Assembly: GCA_958439205.1 (NCBI GenBank)
Contig: OY288189.1
Coordinates: 4,355,001-4,419,000, forward strand
Length of the DNA: 64,000 nt
Direction: 5' to 3'
Source of the DNA: an uncultured Allorhizobium sp.
Lineage (GTDB): Bacteria; Pseudomonadota; Alphaproteobacteria; Rhizobiales; Rhizobiaceae
The notes beneath the pieces were generated by a model, which did not search any database, was not told where the DNA came from, and saw only the letters and a list, made by a program, of their open reading frames with translations. Positions 17,908 through 26,681 of this stretch are shown here, piece after piece. A program made the position numbers and the translations under genes. Position 1 is the stretch's first letter, and the number at the start of each line of letters is the position of its first letter.

Positions 17908-18987
17908 TCAGGCCGGGCCCATCGAAATGCCATTGCCATCCGAAAAGATCAGGCCGTGGCGTTCGAGCGCCTGGCGGATCGCCGAAAGCGAAGTGGGGCG
18001 AGTGGAGCGCTCCCCTTCGCCCTCGATGCGGCGGATCGATGACACAGATACGCCGGATTCCCGGGAGAGATCGTCCAGCGTCCATTGCAGCATGGCGCGA
18101 CCGGCACGGATCTGCATCGGTGTCAGTGTTGCGCCGACGGCGGGTTTTCCATTCGCCATTCTTTTGAATTCGCGGTGGTCGATGATCATGCCCAGCCACT
18201 CGTGCGGGCGCCCGCTCTTGTGCAGGATCGGCACTGCGCGGGCGTGAAACCACTCATACTCGCCATCGGCCTTGCGTATCCGCTGGTCGGCCTCATAGGG
18301 CGTGAGATTGGCCACAGCATATTGCCATGCCGCCATCATCGGCTCCCGATCGTCTGGATGGATGGCGCTTAGCCAGTTGCCGTTCAAAAACTCGGATTCC
18401 CGCTGGCCCGTCAGTGCCGTCCAACCATTCGAAAACACGGGTTCGCCGCTCGCTGTTGCCCGCCATTCCATGGTTGCGACAGCGCTGATCAGTGCCCGGT
18501 AACGTCCGAGGCTCTCATCCAGCGCCTGGCTGTTCTCATGCTCCTGGGAGACATCCTGCAGCAGACCGATGGCCCGCACGGGGCGCTGGTCGGCATCGAG
18601 CACGACTTCCGAACGGAACTCGACCCAGCGGACCGTTCGATCGCCACGAATGATCCGGAAATTGCGGTTGACCGGCACGCCTGAACGAATGAGGGGCCAG
18701 AGGTCCTCGCAGCGCGATCTGTCTTCGGGGTGAACCTGATCGAGAAGATCCTGCATTCGGAAGGGTTGCGGCGTCTCCAGGCCCATCACCCGCAAGAGCC
18801 CAGGGCTGCTGGTGCATTGCCCCGTGAGCAGATCGCAGGTCCAAAATCCGGTGGTGCCGCGCTCTTCCAGCAGTTTCAGGAAGTGAGCTGATGAGACGCC
18901 GGAAACTCTGCGAGCCGTCGCATACAGATCCCCATCCTGGCCTTGGTTCGCTTCAGCCTGGGCGGAAGGTTCAAGAAAGCTTCTCAT
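17908..18987 (-). CDS. PAS-PAS-XRE sensor/regulator
   Basis: A 359-residue soluble protein. Two PAS-like domains occur, roughly 45-150 (GFWTCDLLTGQ..., with HPEDRSR) and 165-285 (ATMEWRATASGEPVFSNGWTALTG, with HPDDRE). A C-terminal helix-turn-helix of the XRE class follows at about 295-355 (MQIRAGRAMLQWTLDDLSRESGVSVSSIRRIE). Unlike most PAS proteins it has no kinase or GGDEF module, so it probably couples a small ligand or redox signal directly to DNA binding. The target is unknown. Confidence 0.82.
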   Translation of the reverse strand: MRSFLEPSAQAEANQGQDGDLYATARRVSGVSSAHFLKLLEERGTTGFWTCDLLTGQCTSSPGLLRVMGLETPQPFRMQDLLDQVHPEDRSRCEDLWPLIRSGVPVNRNFRIIRGDRTVRWVEFRSEVVLDADQRPVRAIGLLQDVSQEHENSQALDESLGRYRALISAVATMEWRATASGEPVFSNGWTALTGQRESEFLNGNWLSAIHPDDREPMMAAWQYAVANLTPYEADQRIRKADGEYEWFHARAVPILHKSGRPHEWLGMIIDHREFKRMANGKPAVGATLTPMQIRAGRAMLQWTLDDLSRESGVSVSSIRRIEGEGERSTRPTSLSAIRQALERHGLIFSDGNGISMGPA

Positions 18988-19296
18988 GTCAGTCTAGTCG
19001 CGTCCATCATGCCGTCTGCGAAGGGCTATCGACGTCTGGGCCGTAACGCCTTCTTCGCCTGCCAAAGAACGCTAAAGGCGCCAGAGGCGGTCGACAAGTG
19101 CCAATTGACACATTGGTATTAGACAGGCGCAACCCTGCGGCAAGTCACCACAGCTGGTGCCTGCGAGGGCGTGTACCGCCGTCGAATTGTGCTTTATGCA
19201 GAGAACGGTGGCGGCCGATTGAGCAGACTTGTCGCGGCCCCGCGATCATGGCAGGAAGCTGATGAAGCGCCCGAAAGCAGCATGAGAGAAACCTGA
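18988..19296. other. Intergenic region, no gene recognised
   Basis: About 310 bases between the PAS-XRE start and a small plus-strand ORF. No convincing coding frame, RNA or repeat is seen. It presumably carries the promoters of both flanking genes. Confidence 0.4.
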
Positions 19297-19464
19297 ATGT
19301 CGAATGTCATCAAATTCGAGCGTCCACCCGAGGAAAAGCCGCCGAAGCCGAAAATGACGGTCTCGCCGACGGCCCGGAAAGCCCTCACCTGGGTCGGCAT
19401 AGCCGCAGCCCTCGTCGCTGCCTGGGGCTATTTCACGCTGTTCGGCGGTGGAGCCCCGATCTGA
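19297..19464 (+). CDS. Small single-pass membrane protein, 55 aa
   Basis: A short frame coding MSNVIKFERPPEEKPPKPK, a basic linker, one hydrophobic helix (LTWVGIAAALVAAWGYFTLF) and a short glycine-rich end. The proline/lysine-rich cytoplasmic start plus one membrane span is a layout often seen in small conserved proteins of Rhizobiaceae. The start is weakly supported. It is convergent with kdgK. The function is unknown. Confidence 0.6.
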   Translation: MSNVIKFERPPEEKPPKPKMTVSPTARKALTWVGIAAALVAAWGYFTLFGGGAPI

Positions 19465-19479
19465 CGCATCGCCGGGCCA

Positions 19480-20394
19480 TTACAACGGCCTGACTGCGTC
19501 AGGGACCAAAGCGCCGCGCGCGCCGATGACGTTCGCTGCCAATCTCGCCCCGGCCGCAATCGCCTCCGTGACCGACCCGCCGGCGAGTTCAGCAGCCAGA
19601 TAGCCCGCATTGAAGCTGTCGCCAGCCGCCGTCGTGTCGACAACCTGCTCGACGGGCGGGATGGCAGATGTCGATATTTCGCCATTGCTGCCCGCATAGG
19701 TCACGTCACCAGCACCATTCTTCACGACCACACGCCGCGCGCCCTCCGCCAGATAGCGTTTAATCGTGGCTTGAGGATCGGCATCGCCGAACCAGGTCGC
19801 CTCATCTTCGAAGGAGGGAAGGCAAAGGTCGCTCACTGCGGCTGCGCGATGGATCCAGCCGCGCATGCTCTCCGGGTTGTCCCAAAGCCGCGGCCGCAGA
19901 TTGGGATCGAATACGACTGTGCCCCCGCGACCAGCGAACTGGCTTAGAGCCTCGATCAGGGCGAGGCGATCCTGGTTTGACAGGATGGCCAGCGTGATGC
20001 CCGACCAGTAGGCCAGATCTGCCCCTTCCAGAGCGCGGGCAAGGGCGGCGGGATCGCTCGCAAGCTTCTTCGCGGCGCTGTCGCTCCGCCAATAAGTGAA
20101 GCTGCGCTCACCGTCCTTCAAGGTGATGTAGTAGAGGCCGATCGTCTTGTCGGCGAGCTGGGCGATATGGTGGGTGCCGATATCTTCGGCCTTCAGAAAG
20201 TCCAGCATACGCTGAGAGAGACCGTCGGTACCGACGGCGGTGACATAATCCACCTGCCAATCCGGCCCCAGGCTGCGGCGAAGATAATAGGCCGTATTCA
20301 GCGTGTCACCGGCAAAGCCCATGTTGAGGGTTCCGGGCGTGCCGGTTTCCGACAGCTCCCCCATGCATTCGCCAATCGATACGATCCGTCCCAT
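19480..20394 (-). CDS. kdgK: 2-keto-3-deoxygluconate kinase (PfkB family)
   Basis: A 304-residue sugar kinase. PfkB features are MGRIVSIGECMGELSETG at the N-terminus, the substrate-side glycines GFAGDTLNTAYYLRR and the C-terminal signature VDTTAAGDSFNAGYLAA with the catalytic aspartate in AAGDS. It phosphorylates 2-keto-3-deoxygluconate for cleavage to pyruvate and glyceraldehyde 3-phosphate. It follows kduD and a GntR gene on the same strand, which supports this assignment over other PfkB kinases. It is probably the last gene of the operon. Confidence 0.87.
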   Translation of the reverse strand: MGRIVSIGECMGELSETGTPGTLNMGFAGDTLNTAYYLRRSLGPDWQVDYVTAVGTDGLSQRMLDFLKAEDIGTHHIAQLADKTIGLYYITLKDGERSFTYWRSDSAAKKLASDPAALARALEGADLAYWSGITLAILSNQDRLALIEALSQFAGRGGTVVFDPNLRPRLWDNPESMRGWIHRAAAVSDLCLPSFEDEATWFGDADPQATIKRYLAEGARRVVVKNGAGDVTYAGSNGEISTSAIPPVEQVVDTTAAGDSFNAGYLAAELAGGSVTEAIAAGARLAANVIGARGALVPDAVRPL

Positions 20395-20424
20395 GCCTTC
20401 CCCCTCCTGTCCTTCTGATTCTGC

Positions 20425-21180
20425 TTAGCGCGCCAGCCAGCCGCCGTCGACGGGCAGGATCGTGCCATGAACATATGCAGCTGCATCCGATGCCAGGAAG
20501 ACGGCCGCGCCGCCCAGTTCCTGCGGATCGCCCCAGCGGCCGGCGGGAATTCGTGCGAGGATGTCGCTCGAGCGCTTGGCATCCTCGCGCAGGGCCGTCG
20601 TGTTGTTCGTGATAAAATAGCCGGGGGCAATCGCGTTCACATTGATGCCCCTGCCCGCCCATTCGCAGGCAAGCAGACGGGTCAAACCCGCAAGGCCACT
20701 CTTGGAGGCGGTGTACGACGGAATCCGGATGCCGCCCTGGAAGGACAGCATGGATGCGATGTTGATGATCTTGCCGCGACCGTTCGGGATCATGCGCTTC
20801 GCCACGGCTTGGGACAGGAAAAACGCGGTCTTGAGATTGACGTCCATGACCGCATCCCAATCCGCCTCGGTGAAATCGATGGCATCGGCACGGCGGATGA
20901 TACCGGCATTGTTGACCAGGATGTCCACGGATCCGAACGCGGCGACAGCAGCGTCAACGATGGCGTCGACAGGCTCGATGGTCGAGAGATCGGCGGAGAA
21001 GGACGCGAAGCGCCCACCGGCATCAGCGATCTGTTCCTCCGTTTCAGCCATGCTCGATCGACCCACACCAAGAACTGCCGCTCCGGCGCTTGCCAGTGCC
21101 ACGGCAATGGCCTGACCGATGCCGGTATTGGCACCGGTGACGATGGCCGTGCGGCCGGAAAGGTCGAAGTTTGGCTTCAT
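20425..21180 (-). CDS. kduD: 2-dehydro-3-deoxy-D-gluconate 5-dehydrogenase (SDR)
   Basis: A 251-residue classical short-chain dehydrogenase, MKPNFDLSGRTAIVTGANTGIG. It has the cofactor motif TGANTGIG, NNAG in ILVNNAGIIRRA, and the catalytic YTASKSG. In pectin and uronate breakdown KduD interconverts 2,5-diketo-3-deoxygluconate and 2-keto-3-deoxygluconate, which feeds KdgK, the next gene. ATG 21180 is chosen because homology begins there; the open frame runs 36 codons further upstream. General SDR annotation remains possible, but the neighbour makes KduD likely. Confidence 0.85.
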   Translation of the reverse strand: MKPNFDLSGRTAIVTGANTGIGQAIAVALASAGAAVLGVGRSSMAETEEQIADAGGRFASFSADLSTIEPVDAIVDAAVAAFGSVDILVNNAGIIRRADAIDFTEADWDAVMDVNLKTAFFLSQAVAKRMIPNGRGKIINIASMLSFQGGIRIPSYTASKSGLAGLTRLLACEWAGRGINVNAIAPGYFITNNTTALREDAKRSSDILARIPAGRWGDPQELGGAAVFLASDAAAYVHGTILPVDGGWLAR

Positions 21181-21217
21181 GGGTGCAGCTCCCGGAATAT
21201 GTCGCAAGGTGTGCGCT

Positions 21218-21952
21218 CTAGAGGTCGAGAAAGAGGTTGGGGTCGAGGTGCTCGATGTCTTCAAGCTCCTCGGTGAGGCGTCCGACATGCTGGCTCATCG
21301 CCAGAACGGCCGCACCATCATCCCGGCGACGGATGCCATCGATGATCGCCGCATGCTCGGCGATCACGATGCCGATGCGCCCCTTCTGCGGCAGGGTAAA
21401 ATAGCGATAGCGGTCGATCTGGACCTTGACCTGCGCGACGACTGCCCAGATCCCGGGATAGCCCGCGATTTCGGCGATTAGCTGATGGAATTCGGTATCG
21501 ATCTGATGGAAGCCCGCGATGTCGTTGACTTCCGCCGCCTTCACCAGGGATGCCTGATTGTCCTCAAGCTCTGCTAACCGGTCATTCTCCTTCATCGCAA
21601 CGATTGCGAGGGACACCGTGGTCGCCTCGAGCGCCCGACGGATGAGGATCGCCTCGTAAAGCGCCCGGCGCGGGATGCGCGACACAAAGGTTCCCGACTG
21701 GGGATAGATCTCCACCAAGCCCTCGTCTGCCAGACGAAGAAGAGCCTCGCGCACCGGTGTGCGACTGACGCCGAAGCGTTGCCCGAGCTGCTTTTCGTTC
21801 AGCATGTCGAGCGGCTTGAATTTCATGCTGACGATTTCGTCGCGCAATGTCGCATGGATTTGCGTAGCAGCCCTGCCGGCGCGGGTCCTGCCGCGCTGGT
21901 GCTCTGCCGGAACCGCCCTGGTTTTCAAGCCTCTGACATCCTGTTCCGACAT
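21218..21952 (-). CDS. GntR family regulator, FCD subfamily (probable regulator of kduD-kdgK)
   Basis: A 244-residue repressor. The winged helix is at about 35-95 (LNEKQLGQRFGVSRTPVREALLRLADEGLVE), followed by an all-helical FCD ligand domain (DTEFHQLIAEIAG, with later histidines that bind metal in the family). It is the first gene of the kduD-kdgK operon, so its ligand is probably a hexuronate breakdown product. A long palindrome directly upstream, which includes its own ribosome site, is the likely autoregulatory operator. Confidence 0.88.
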   Translation of the reverse strand: MSEQDVRGLKTRAVPAEHQRGRTRAGRAATQIHATLRDEIVSMKFKPLDMLNEKQLGQRFGVSRTPVREALLRLADEGLVEIYPQSGTFVSRIPRRALYEAILIRRALEATTVSLAIVAMKENDRLAELEDNQASLVKAAEVNDIAGFHQIDTEFHQLIAEIAGYPGIWAVVAQVKVQIDRYRYFTLPQKGRIGIVIAEHAAIIDGIRRRDDGAAVLAMSQHVGRLTEELEDIEHLDPNLFLDL

Positions 21953-21957
21953 GCGTC

Positions 21958-21995
21958 CTCCCGCAACTGAAATACTAGTATATCAGTTGCGGGAG
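21958..21995 (-). promoter_or_regulatory. 38-bp palindromic operator at the gntR start
   Basis: Perfect 13-bp arms, ctcccgcaactga (21958-21970) and tcagttgcgggag (21983-21995), surround a 12-base centre that itself contains the palindrome ATACTAGTAT. The left arm holds the GGGAGGA ribosome site of gntR, whose ATG is at 21952. It may be both a DNA operator and an RNA hairpin. Confidence 0.65.
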
Positions 21996-22026
21996 CGTGT
22001 AAATCCACGTGTCGGCAGGCACCGGC

Positions 22027-22044
22027 GCCTACGCCTACGCCTAC
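22027..22044. repeat. Three tandem GCCTAC hexamers
   Basis: GCCTAC is repeated three times without gaps, flanked by CCGGC on the left and GCCGG on the right. It lies between the gntR operator and the end of the methyltransferase gene. The role is unknown; the copy number may vary by slippage. Confidence 0.6.
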
Positions 22045-22096
22045 GCCGGGGCGACCATGAAAATCTACCGTCGGTCGAAGGCACTCAAGGTGCCGA

Positions 22097-22900
22097 TCAC
22101 TTCTCCGCGCAGATCGCGTAGCGATGCTGCGTGCCGCGCTCCAGCCCCTTGAAGAAGGAGAAGTTCTTGCGTTGGGCTTTATGGATCGCCCGCATGTCCT
22201 GATCGATCGTGACCTTGGAGAAGCCGGCTTCCTTGAGCAGATCTGCGACGGCATCGGCATGGGCACCGCCGGAGAAATGCACCCGGGACAGGATCCGGTT
22301 GTGTGTCTCTGCCATATCGGCATTGGGCGCGCCATGCATGGCATCGCGGGCAGGGCCGATACGGCTTGCGAACCTCGTCGCTGCTTTGAGCAAGCGCGTG
22401 AGCCTGGACGTGTTGACGAAGTCACCGTCGACGATCAACAGCTTGCCGCCGGGCTTCAACACGCGGTGCCATTCCCGGAAGCAAGCGAGGGGGTCGACGA
22501 GCGTCCAGACAAGGTGGCGATTGGTGATCACGTCATAGGAGCCATCCGCCTCCATCGTGCGCTCTGCGTCGCCCATGAGAAAGCGGATGTTTCGCCCGCG
22601 AGCCACAGCCTTCATACGTGCCCGCTCCAGCATGGGCTCTGCCCAATCGAGGCCAGTCACCTTGAAGCCGAGGTCATCGAGCAGATGGGAGATGACGGCC
22701 GTGCCACAGGCGAGGTCGAGTGCAGCTCGGGACTTTCCCTCTCCCAAATGCTTGCGGAACAGGGTGTGCCAGGCAGCCCTCTCCTCTTCGGAAAAGATCT
22801 CATGACCTGGCTGGGTGTCGAATGTCTCGGCGCGGAGTGACCAGTAGGCTTTGATTTCGTCGCGAAGGTCATGGTTGGAAAGGGAGCTAACGGCCTGCAT
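22097..22900 (-). CDS. Class I SAM-dependent methyltransferase
   Basis: A 267-residue methyltransferase with motif I ALDLACGTAVISHLL, acidic motif II VTGLDWAEPMLERAR, DAERTM, and a post-core hydrophobic strand GGKLLIVDGDFV. The N-terminal YWSLRAETFDTQPGHE is typical of small-molecule methyltransferases of this fold. The substrate is not evident. It is divergent from an iron-siderophore ABC operon with about 116 bases between starts, so a link to chelator modification or release is possible but unproven. Confidence 0.85.
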   Translation of the reverse strand: MQAVSSLSNHDLRDEIKAYWSLRAETFDTQPGHEIFSEEERAAWHTLFRKHLGEGKSRAALDLACGTAVISHLLDDLGFKVTGLDWAEPMLERARMKAVARGRNIRFLMGDAERTMEADGSYDVITNRHLVWTLVDPLACFREWHRVLKPGGKLLIVDGDFVNTSRLTRLLKAATRFASRIGPARDAMHGAPNADMAETHNRILSRVHFSGGAHADAVADLLKEAGFSKVTIDQDMRAIHKAQRKNFSFFKGLERGTQHRYAICAEK

Positions 22901-23016
22901 TTTCGTGTTCTTTCAGATCGGGGCGGAGAGGCTGGAACACTTCTAAAAGATAATTCTTGACTGTTAAAGTCATAAAAATCTAGATCACGTCATAATCACA
23001 AGCAGGAGAACTGATC

Positions 23017-24156
23017 GTGTTCAAAATGGAGAAGGTGGCGTCTGCCGCCGCGATTTCGCTCGCCCTTTTTTCAGGCGTCGCGCTGGCCGGCGAGACGGTG
23101 AAGATCAAGGACATCACCGGTCGTGAAGTCGAAGTGAGCGTTCCGGTGGAACGCGTCATCCTGGGTGAAGGTCGTCAGATCTATTTCACCGCAGCGCTCG
23201 ATACCGACAATCCGTTCGGCCGCGTCATCGGCTGGCGCGACGACTTCAAGAAGGCCGATCTCGACGGCTACAACATCTATCTGAAGAAGTACCCGGAGAT
23301 GGAGAAGATCCCGACCTTCGGCGGGATGAAGGACGGCACCTTCGACATCGAGCAGGCGGTCGCGCTGAAGCCTGACGTCATCATCATGAACACGGAAGCG
23401 AAGTCCGCGACCGAGGAAAGCGGCTATATCGAGAAGCTCGCCGCGGTCGGCATTCCGCTCGTCTATATCGACTTCCGCGAGAAGCCGATGGAGAACACCG
23501 ACGATTCCATGCGGATCATCGGCAAGCTGTTCGGCGAGGAAGAACGCGCCGAGGAATTCGTGAAGTTCCATGACGAGCAGATCGCCAAGGTCACCGACGT
23601 TCTGGCCAGGCAGTCTGACCTGAAGAAGCCCGTCGTCTTCATGGAACGCGCCGGTGGCTATTCCGACGATTGCTGCATGTCCTTCGGCAACGAGAACTTC
23701 GGCAAGATGGTCGAACTCGCCGGTGGCGTGAACATGGCCAAGGACTTCATCCCGGGCACCTTCGGCACGGTCAATCCTGAGCAGATCATCGCCTCCAATC
23801 CCGACCAGGTTATCGTCACCGGTTCCAACTGGGAGCTTTACGTTCCGGGCGGCAAGTGGATCGGCGTGGGTCCGGGCGCTGACAAGGCAGAGGCTGAACG
23901 CAAGCTCGCCGAACTGATGAAGCGCCCCGGCTTTACCGACATCAAGGCGGTGAAGGACGGCAATGTGCATGCCATCTGGCACCAGTTCTACAACAGCCCC
24001 TACCAGTTCGTCGCCGTGCAGCAGATCGCAAAGTGGCTGCACCCGGATCTCTTCAAGGATCTCGATGCCGACGCCACCTTCAAGGAAATGCATGAGCGCT
24101 TCCTGCCGGTGGACTACCAGCCCGGCTACTTTGCCTCGCTGAAGGCAGGCTCCTGA
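23017..24156 (+). CDS. Iron-siderophore type ABC transporter substrate-binding protein
   Basis: A 379-residue periplasmic protein with a signal peptide (VASAAAISLALFSGVALAGE). The FecB/FhuD-type fold is shown by ITGREVEVSVPVERVILGEG, a central LKPDVIIMNTE and later PGYFASL. The GTG at 23017 is chosen because AGGAG lies 8 bases upstream; an ATG at 23026 would be too far from it. A TTGACT box at 22957-22962 could be the -35 element. It precedes a permease and an ATPase of the same system. The ligand could be a ferric siderophore or another metal chelate. Confidence 0.87.
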   Translation: MFKMEKVASAAAISLALFSGVALAGETVKIKDITGREVEVSVPVERVILGEGRQIYFTAALDTDNPFGRVIGWRDDFKKADLDGYNIYLKKYPEMEKIPTFGGMKDGTFDIEQAVALKPDVIIMNTEAKSATEESGYIEKLAAVGIPLVYIDFREKPMENTDDSMRIIGKLFGEEERAEEFVKFHDEQIAKVTDVLARQSDLKKPVVFMERAGGYSDDCCMSFGNENFGKMVELAGGVNMAKDFIPGTFGTVNPEQIIASNPDQVIVTGSNWELYVPGGKWIGVGPGADKAEAERKLAELMKRPGFTDIKAVKDGNVHAIWHQFYNSPYQFVAVQQIAKWLHPDLFKDLDADATFKEMHERFLPVDYQPGYFASLKAGS

Positions 24157-24224
24157 TACCCATCCGGCCGGCGGGCAACCGCCGGCCGCTTGCCCTTGAG
24201 GGCACGAAAGACAGGAATAGATTT

Positions 24225-25289
24225 ATGGCTACCACCGTCGAAACGGCCCTTCCGGCCTCGAGCGACACCTATCGCAGCCTGACGGCGAAACGCCTGGCAA
24301 TCCTTGCCGGGCTTTCACTCTGTCTGGTGCTGTCGATTGCAGTCGACATGGCCTATGGCCCTGCACGCTATACGCTGTCCGAAGTCGTTTCGACGATCTG
24401 GGACCCCGCCTCGGCCGGCAATCAGCTGCGCGTCGTCATCTGGGATATCCGCATGCCGATTGCGCTGATGGCAGTGACGGTAGGCGCCTGCCTGTCGCTT
24501 GCGGGCGCCCAGATGCAGACGATCCTTGCCAATCCGCTTGCTTCGCCGTTTACGCTCGGCATTTCGGCTGCAGCCGGCTTCGGCGCGGCGCTCGGTCTGG
24601 TCGCAGGCGTCGCCGTGTTTCCGGCTGCTGTGCAGTACATGGTGCCGATCAACGCCTTCCTGATGGCGATGCTCGCCTCGATGTTCATCTATGGCGTCTC
24701 GACCATGCGCGGGGTGACGGTGGAAACGATCGTGCTGCTCGGTATCGCACTGGTCTTCACCTTCAATGCGCTGCTGTCGTTGCTCGAATATCTCGCCTCC
24801 GAACAGGCGCTCGCCGCCGTCGTCTTCTGGACCATGGGGTCGCTGACGAAGGCGACCTGGGGCAAGGTCGCGGTCACCTTTGCCGTGCTTGTCTTCTGCG
24901 TGCCGCTCTTTGCCCGCCGCGCCTGGGCGCTGACGGCGCTTCGGCTGGGTGACGACAAGGCCGCCTCCTTCGGCGTCAATGTCCGGGCGCTCCGGCTCGA
25001 AACCATGCTGCTCGTCAGCCTGCTTGCCGCCATCCCCGTTTCCTTCGTTGGCACCATCGGCTTCATCGGTCTTGTCGGCCCGCATATTGCCCGCATGCTG
25101 CTGGGCGAAGATCAGCGCTTCTTCCTGCCCGGCTCGGTCCTTTGCGGCGCGCTGCTGCTTTCGACGACATCAGTCGTATCAAAGATGCTGATCCCCGGCG
25201 CCATCCTGCCGATCGGCGTCATCACCGCACTTGTCGGTGTGCCCTTCTTCTTCTCCCTTATCTTCACCAACAGGAGGCGCGCATGGTAG
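24225..25289 (+). CDS. FecCD-family iron-siderophore ABC permease
   Basis: A 354-residue membrane protein with about nine to ten hydrophobic segments. FecCD landmarks include RMPIALMAVTVGACLSLAGAQMQTILANPLASP, FTLGISAAAGFGAALG and GTIGFIGLVGPHIARML near the C-terminus. It lies 68 bases after the binding protein gene and overlaps the ATPase gene by seven bases. One permease gene implies a homodimer. Confidence 0.9.
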   Translation: MATTVETALPASSDTYRSLTAKRLAILAGLSLCLVLSIAVDMAYGPARYTLSEVVSTIWDPASAGNQLRVVIWDIRMPIALMAVTVGACLSLAGAQMQTILANPLASPFTLGISAAAGFGAALGLVAGVAVFPAAVQYMVPINAFLMAMLASMFIYGVSTMRGVTVETIVLLGIALVFTFNALLSLLEYLASEQALAAVVFWTMGSLTKATWGKVAVTFAVLVFCVPLFARRAWALTALRLGDDKAASFGVNVRALRLETMLLVSLLAAIPVSFVGTIGFIGLVGPHIARMLLGEDQRFFLPGSVLCGALLLSTTSVVSKMLIPGAILPIGVITALVGVPFFFSLIFTNRRRAW

Positions 25290-26035
25290 CCCTCAGGCTC
25301 GAAGCAGTCGGCGCACAGTATGGCCGGCACCGCGTCTTTGCCGACATCACCACGGGCGACATCACAGGCGGCGTGCTGACGGCGGTCATCGGCCCGAACG
25401 CAGCCGGCAAATCGACGCTGTTCAAGCGGATTGCCGGATTACTGAAAGGCGAAGGGGTCGTGCATCTCACCGGCGAGGAAAGCCTGCGGCCGATCTGTTA
25501 CATGCCGCAGGACACCGGCGCGAATGCCGTGCTCACCGTCTATGAGAGCGTGTTGCTCGCTTCCAAGCAGGGTTCCGGCTGGAAGGTCGCCGACAACGAA
25601 CTTCTGGAGATCGACCGAATCCTTGCGTCACTGCGGATTTCGGACCTCGCATTCCGGGATCTCGGCGAACTCTCAGGCGGTCAGCGGCAGCTGGTCGCGA
25701 TCGCCCAGGCGCTCGTTCGCAAGCCGGAAGTGCTGTTGATGGACGAGCCGACTTCAGCGCTCGATCTCTTCCGCCAGATCGAGGTGTTGCAGTTCATGCG
25801 CAAGCTCGCGGAGGAAAGTGGGATCGCCGTCCTCATCGCTCTCCACGACCTGAACCATGCGATGCGCTATTGCGATCAGTCGCTGGTGGTGGCGGATGGC
25901 CGGATGATTGCGAGCGGGTCAACCACCGAGGTGATCACCCCTGCCCTGCTGCGAGACGTCTACCACGTAGACGCCCGTATCGAAGCCTGCACGCAAGGGC
26001 GCCCACTCGTCATCGTGGACGCGGCACTGGCGTAG
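25283..26035 (+). CDS. Iron-siderophore ABC transporter ATP-binding protein
   Basis: A 250-residue FecE/FhuC-type ATPase with Walker A GPNAAGKST, signature LSGGQRQLVAIAQAL, Walker B VLLMDEPTSALD and switch histidine ALHDLNHA. ATG 25283 has AGGAGG just upstream and overlaps the permease stop. It completes the binding protein-permease-ATPase operon. A YitT-like gene on the opposite strand ends 15 bases away. Confidence 0.91.
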   Translation: MVALRLEAVGAQYGRHRVFADITTGDITGGVLTAVIGPNAAGKSTLFKRIAGLLKGEGVVHLTGEESLRPICYMPQDTGANAVLTVYESVLLASKQGSGWKVADNELLEIDRILASLRISDLAFRDLGELSGGQRQLVAIAQALVRKPEVLLMDEPTSALDLFRQIEVLQFMRKLAEESGIAVLIALHDLNHAMRYCDQSLVVADGRMIASGSTTEVITPALLRDVYHVDARIEACTQGRPLVIVDAALA

Positions 26036-26050
26036 ACCTGAAGCGAGCGC

Positions 26051-26677
26051 TCAGCTGAGCCCCATGTAACGGCCGGGCTTGTGGTTGATCGCCAGGATCA
26101 GGTTGGCGATCGCTGCGCCGAGGACCGAAAGCGCTAAGCGATCGGCCGGCAGCACGAAGAAGGCTATGGCGAGGATCGTTAGATCCACGCCGAGCTGGAA
26201 GTAACCGGCTCGCAGGCCTGTCTTTTCCTGCAGATACATGGCGAGGATATTGATGCCGCCGAGGCCGGTGCGGTGGCGGAAGAGCATCAGCAAGCCCGTG
26301 CCGATCAGCCCGCCACCGATGACGGTGGCATAAAGTGGATCCAGATGGGAAAAGTCGATCCACTGGCTGTTCAGCTTCGACAGCACTGACACCAGAGCAA
26401 CGGCCGTGAAGGTTCTGAACGTGAAGGCCCATCCCATGCGCTTTACGGCGAGGATGTAGAAGGGCAGATTGACGACGAAGAAGATCACACCGAAGCCCCA
26501 GCCACTGACATAGGACAGAAGTAGGGCTAGGCCGGCGCTTGATCCGACCGTCAGCATGGTTTCGGTATAGATCAGCGTGCCGAGCGAGACGAACATTGTG
26601 CCCGAGATCATCGCAAGCACGTCTTCATAGAGGCGATGGCGCTCGGCGCCCGCCTGGTTCACGGTGGTGGTCGTCAT
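26051..26677 (-). CDS. YitT/YczE-like integral membrane protein
   Basis: A 208-residue protein with about five hydrophobic segments, including MISGTMFVSLGTLIYTE, SAGLALLLSYVSGWGFGVIFFVVNLPFYILAV and a glycine-rich GGGLIGTGLLMLFRHRTGLGGINILAMYLQ. The pattern fits the YitT/DUF161-type family, some members of which affect export of small molecules. Function here is unknown. It lies 4 bases after the aminotransferase gene on the same strand, so they are probably co-transcribed. Confidence 0.72.
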   Translation of the reverse strand: MTTTTVNQAGAERHRLYEDVLAMISGTMFVSLGTLIYTETMLTVGSSAGLALLLSYVSGWGFGVIFFVVNLPFYILAVKRMGWAFTFRTFTAVALVSVLSKLNSQWIDFSHLDPLYATVIGGGLIGTGLLMLFRHRTGLGGINILAMYLQEKTGLRAGYFQLGVDLTILAIAFFVLPADRLALSVLGAAIANLILAINHKPGRYMGLS

Positions 26678-26681
26678 GATC

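Noticed and set aside
22027-22044. Tandem hexamers as a possible CRISPR start
   Set aside because: Only three 6-bp units without spacers; no cas genes. No CRISPR array was seen anywhere in the window.
22936-22960. Iron-regulator box (Irr/RirA-like) before the iron transporter
   Set aside because: TTCTAAAAGATAATTCT resembles such boxes only in part; without a matrix search it is not safe to call.
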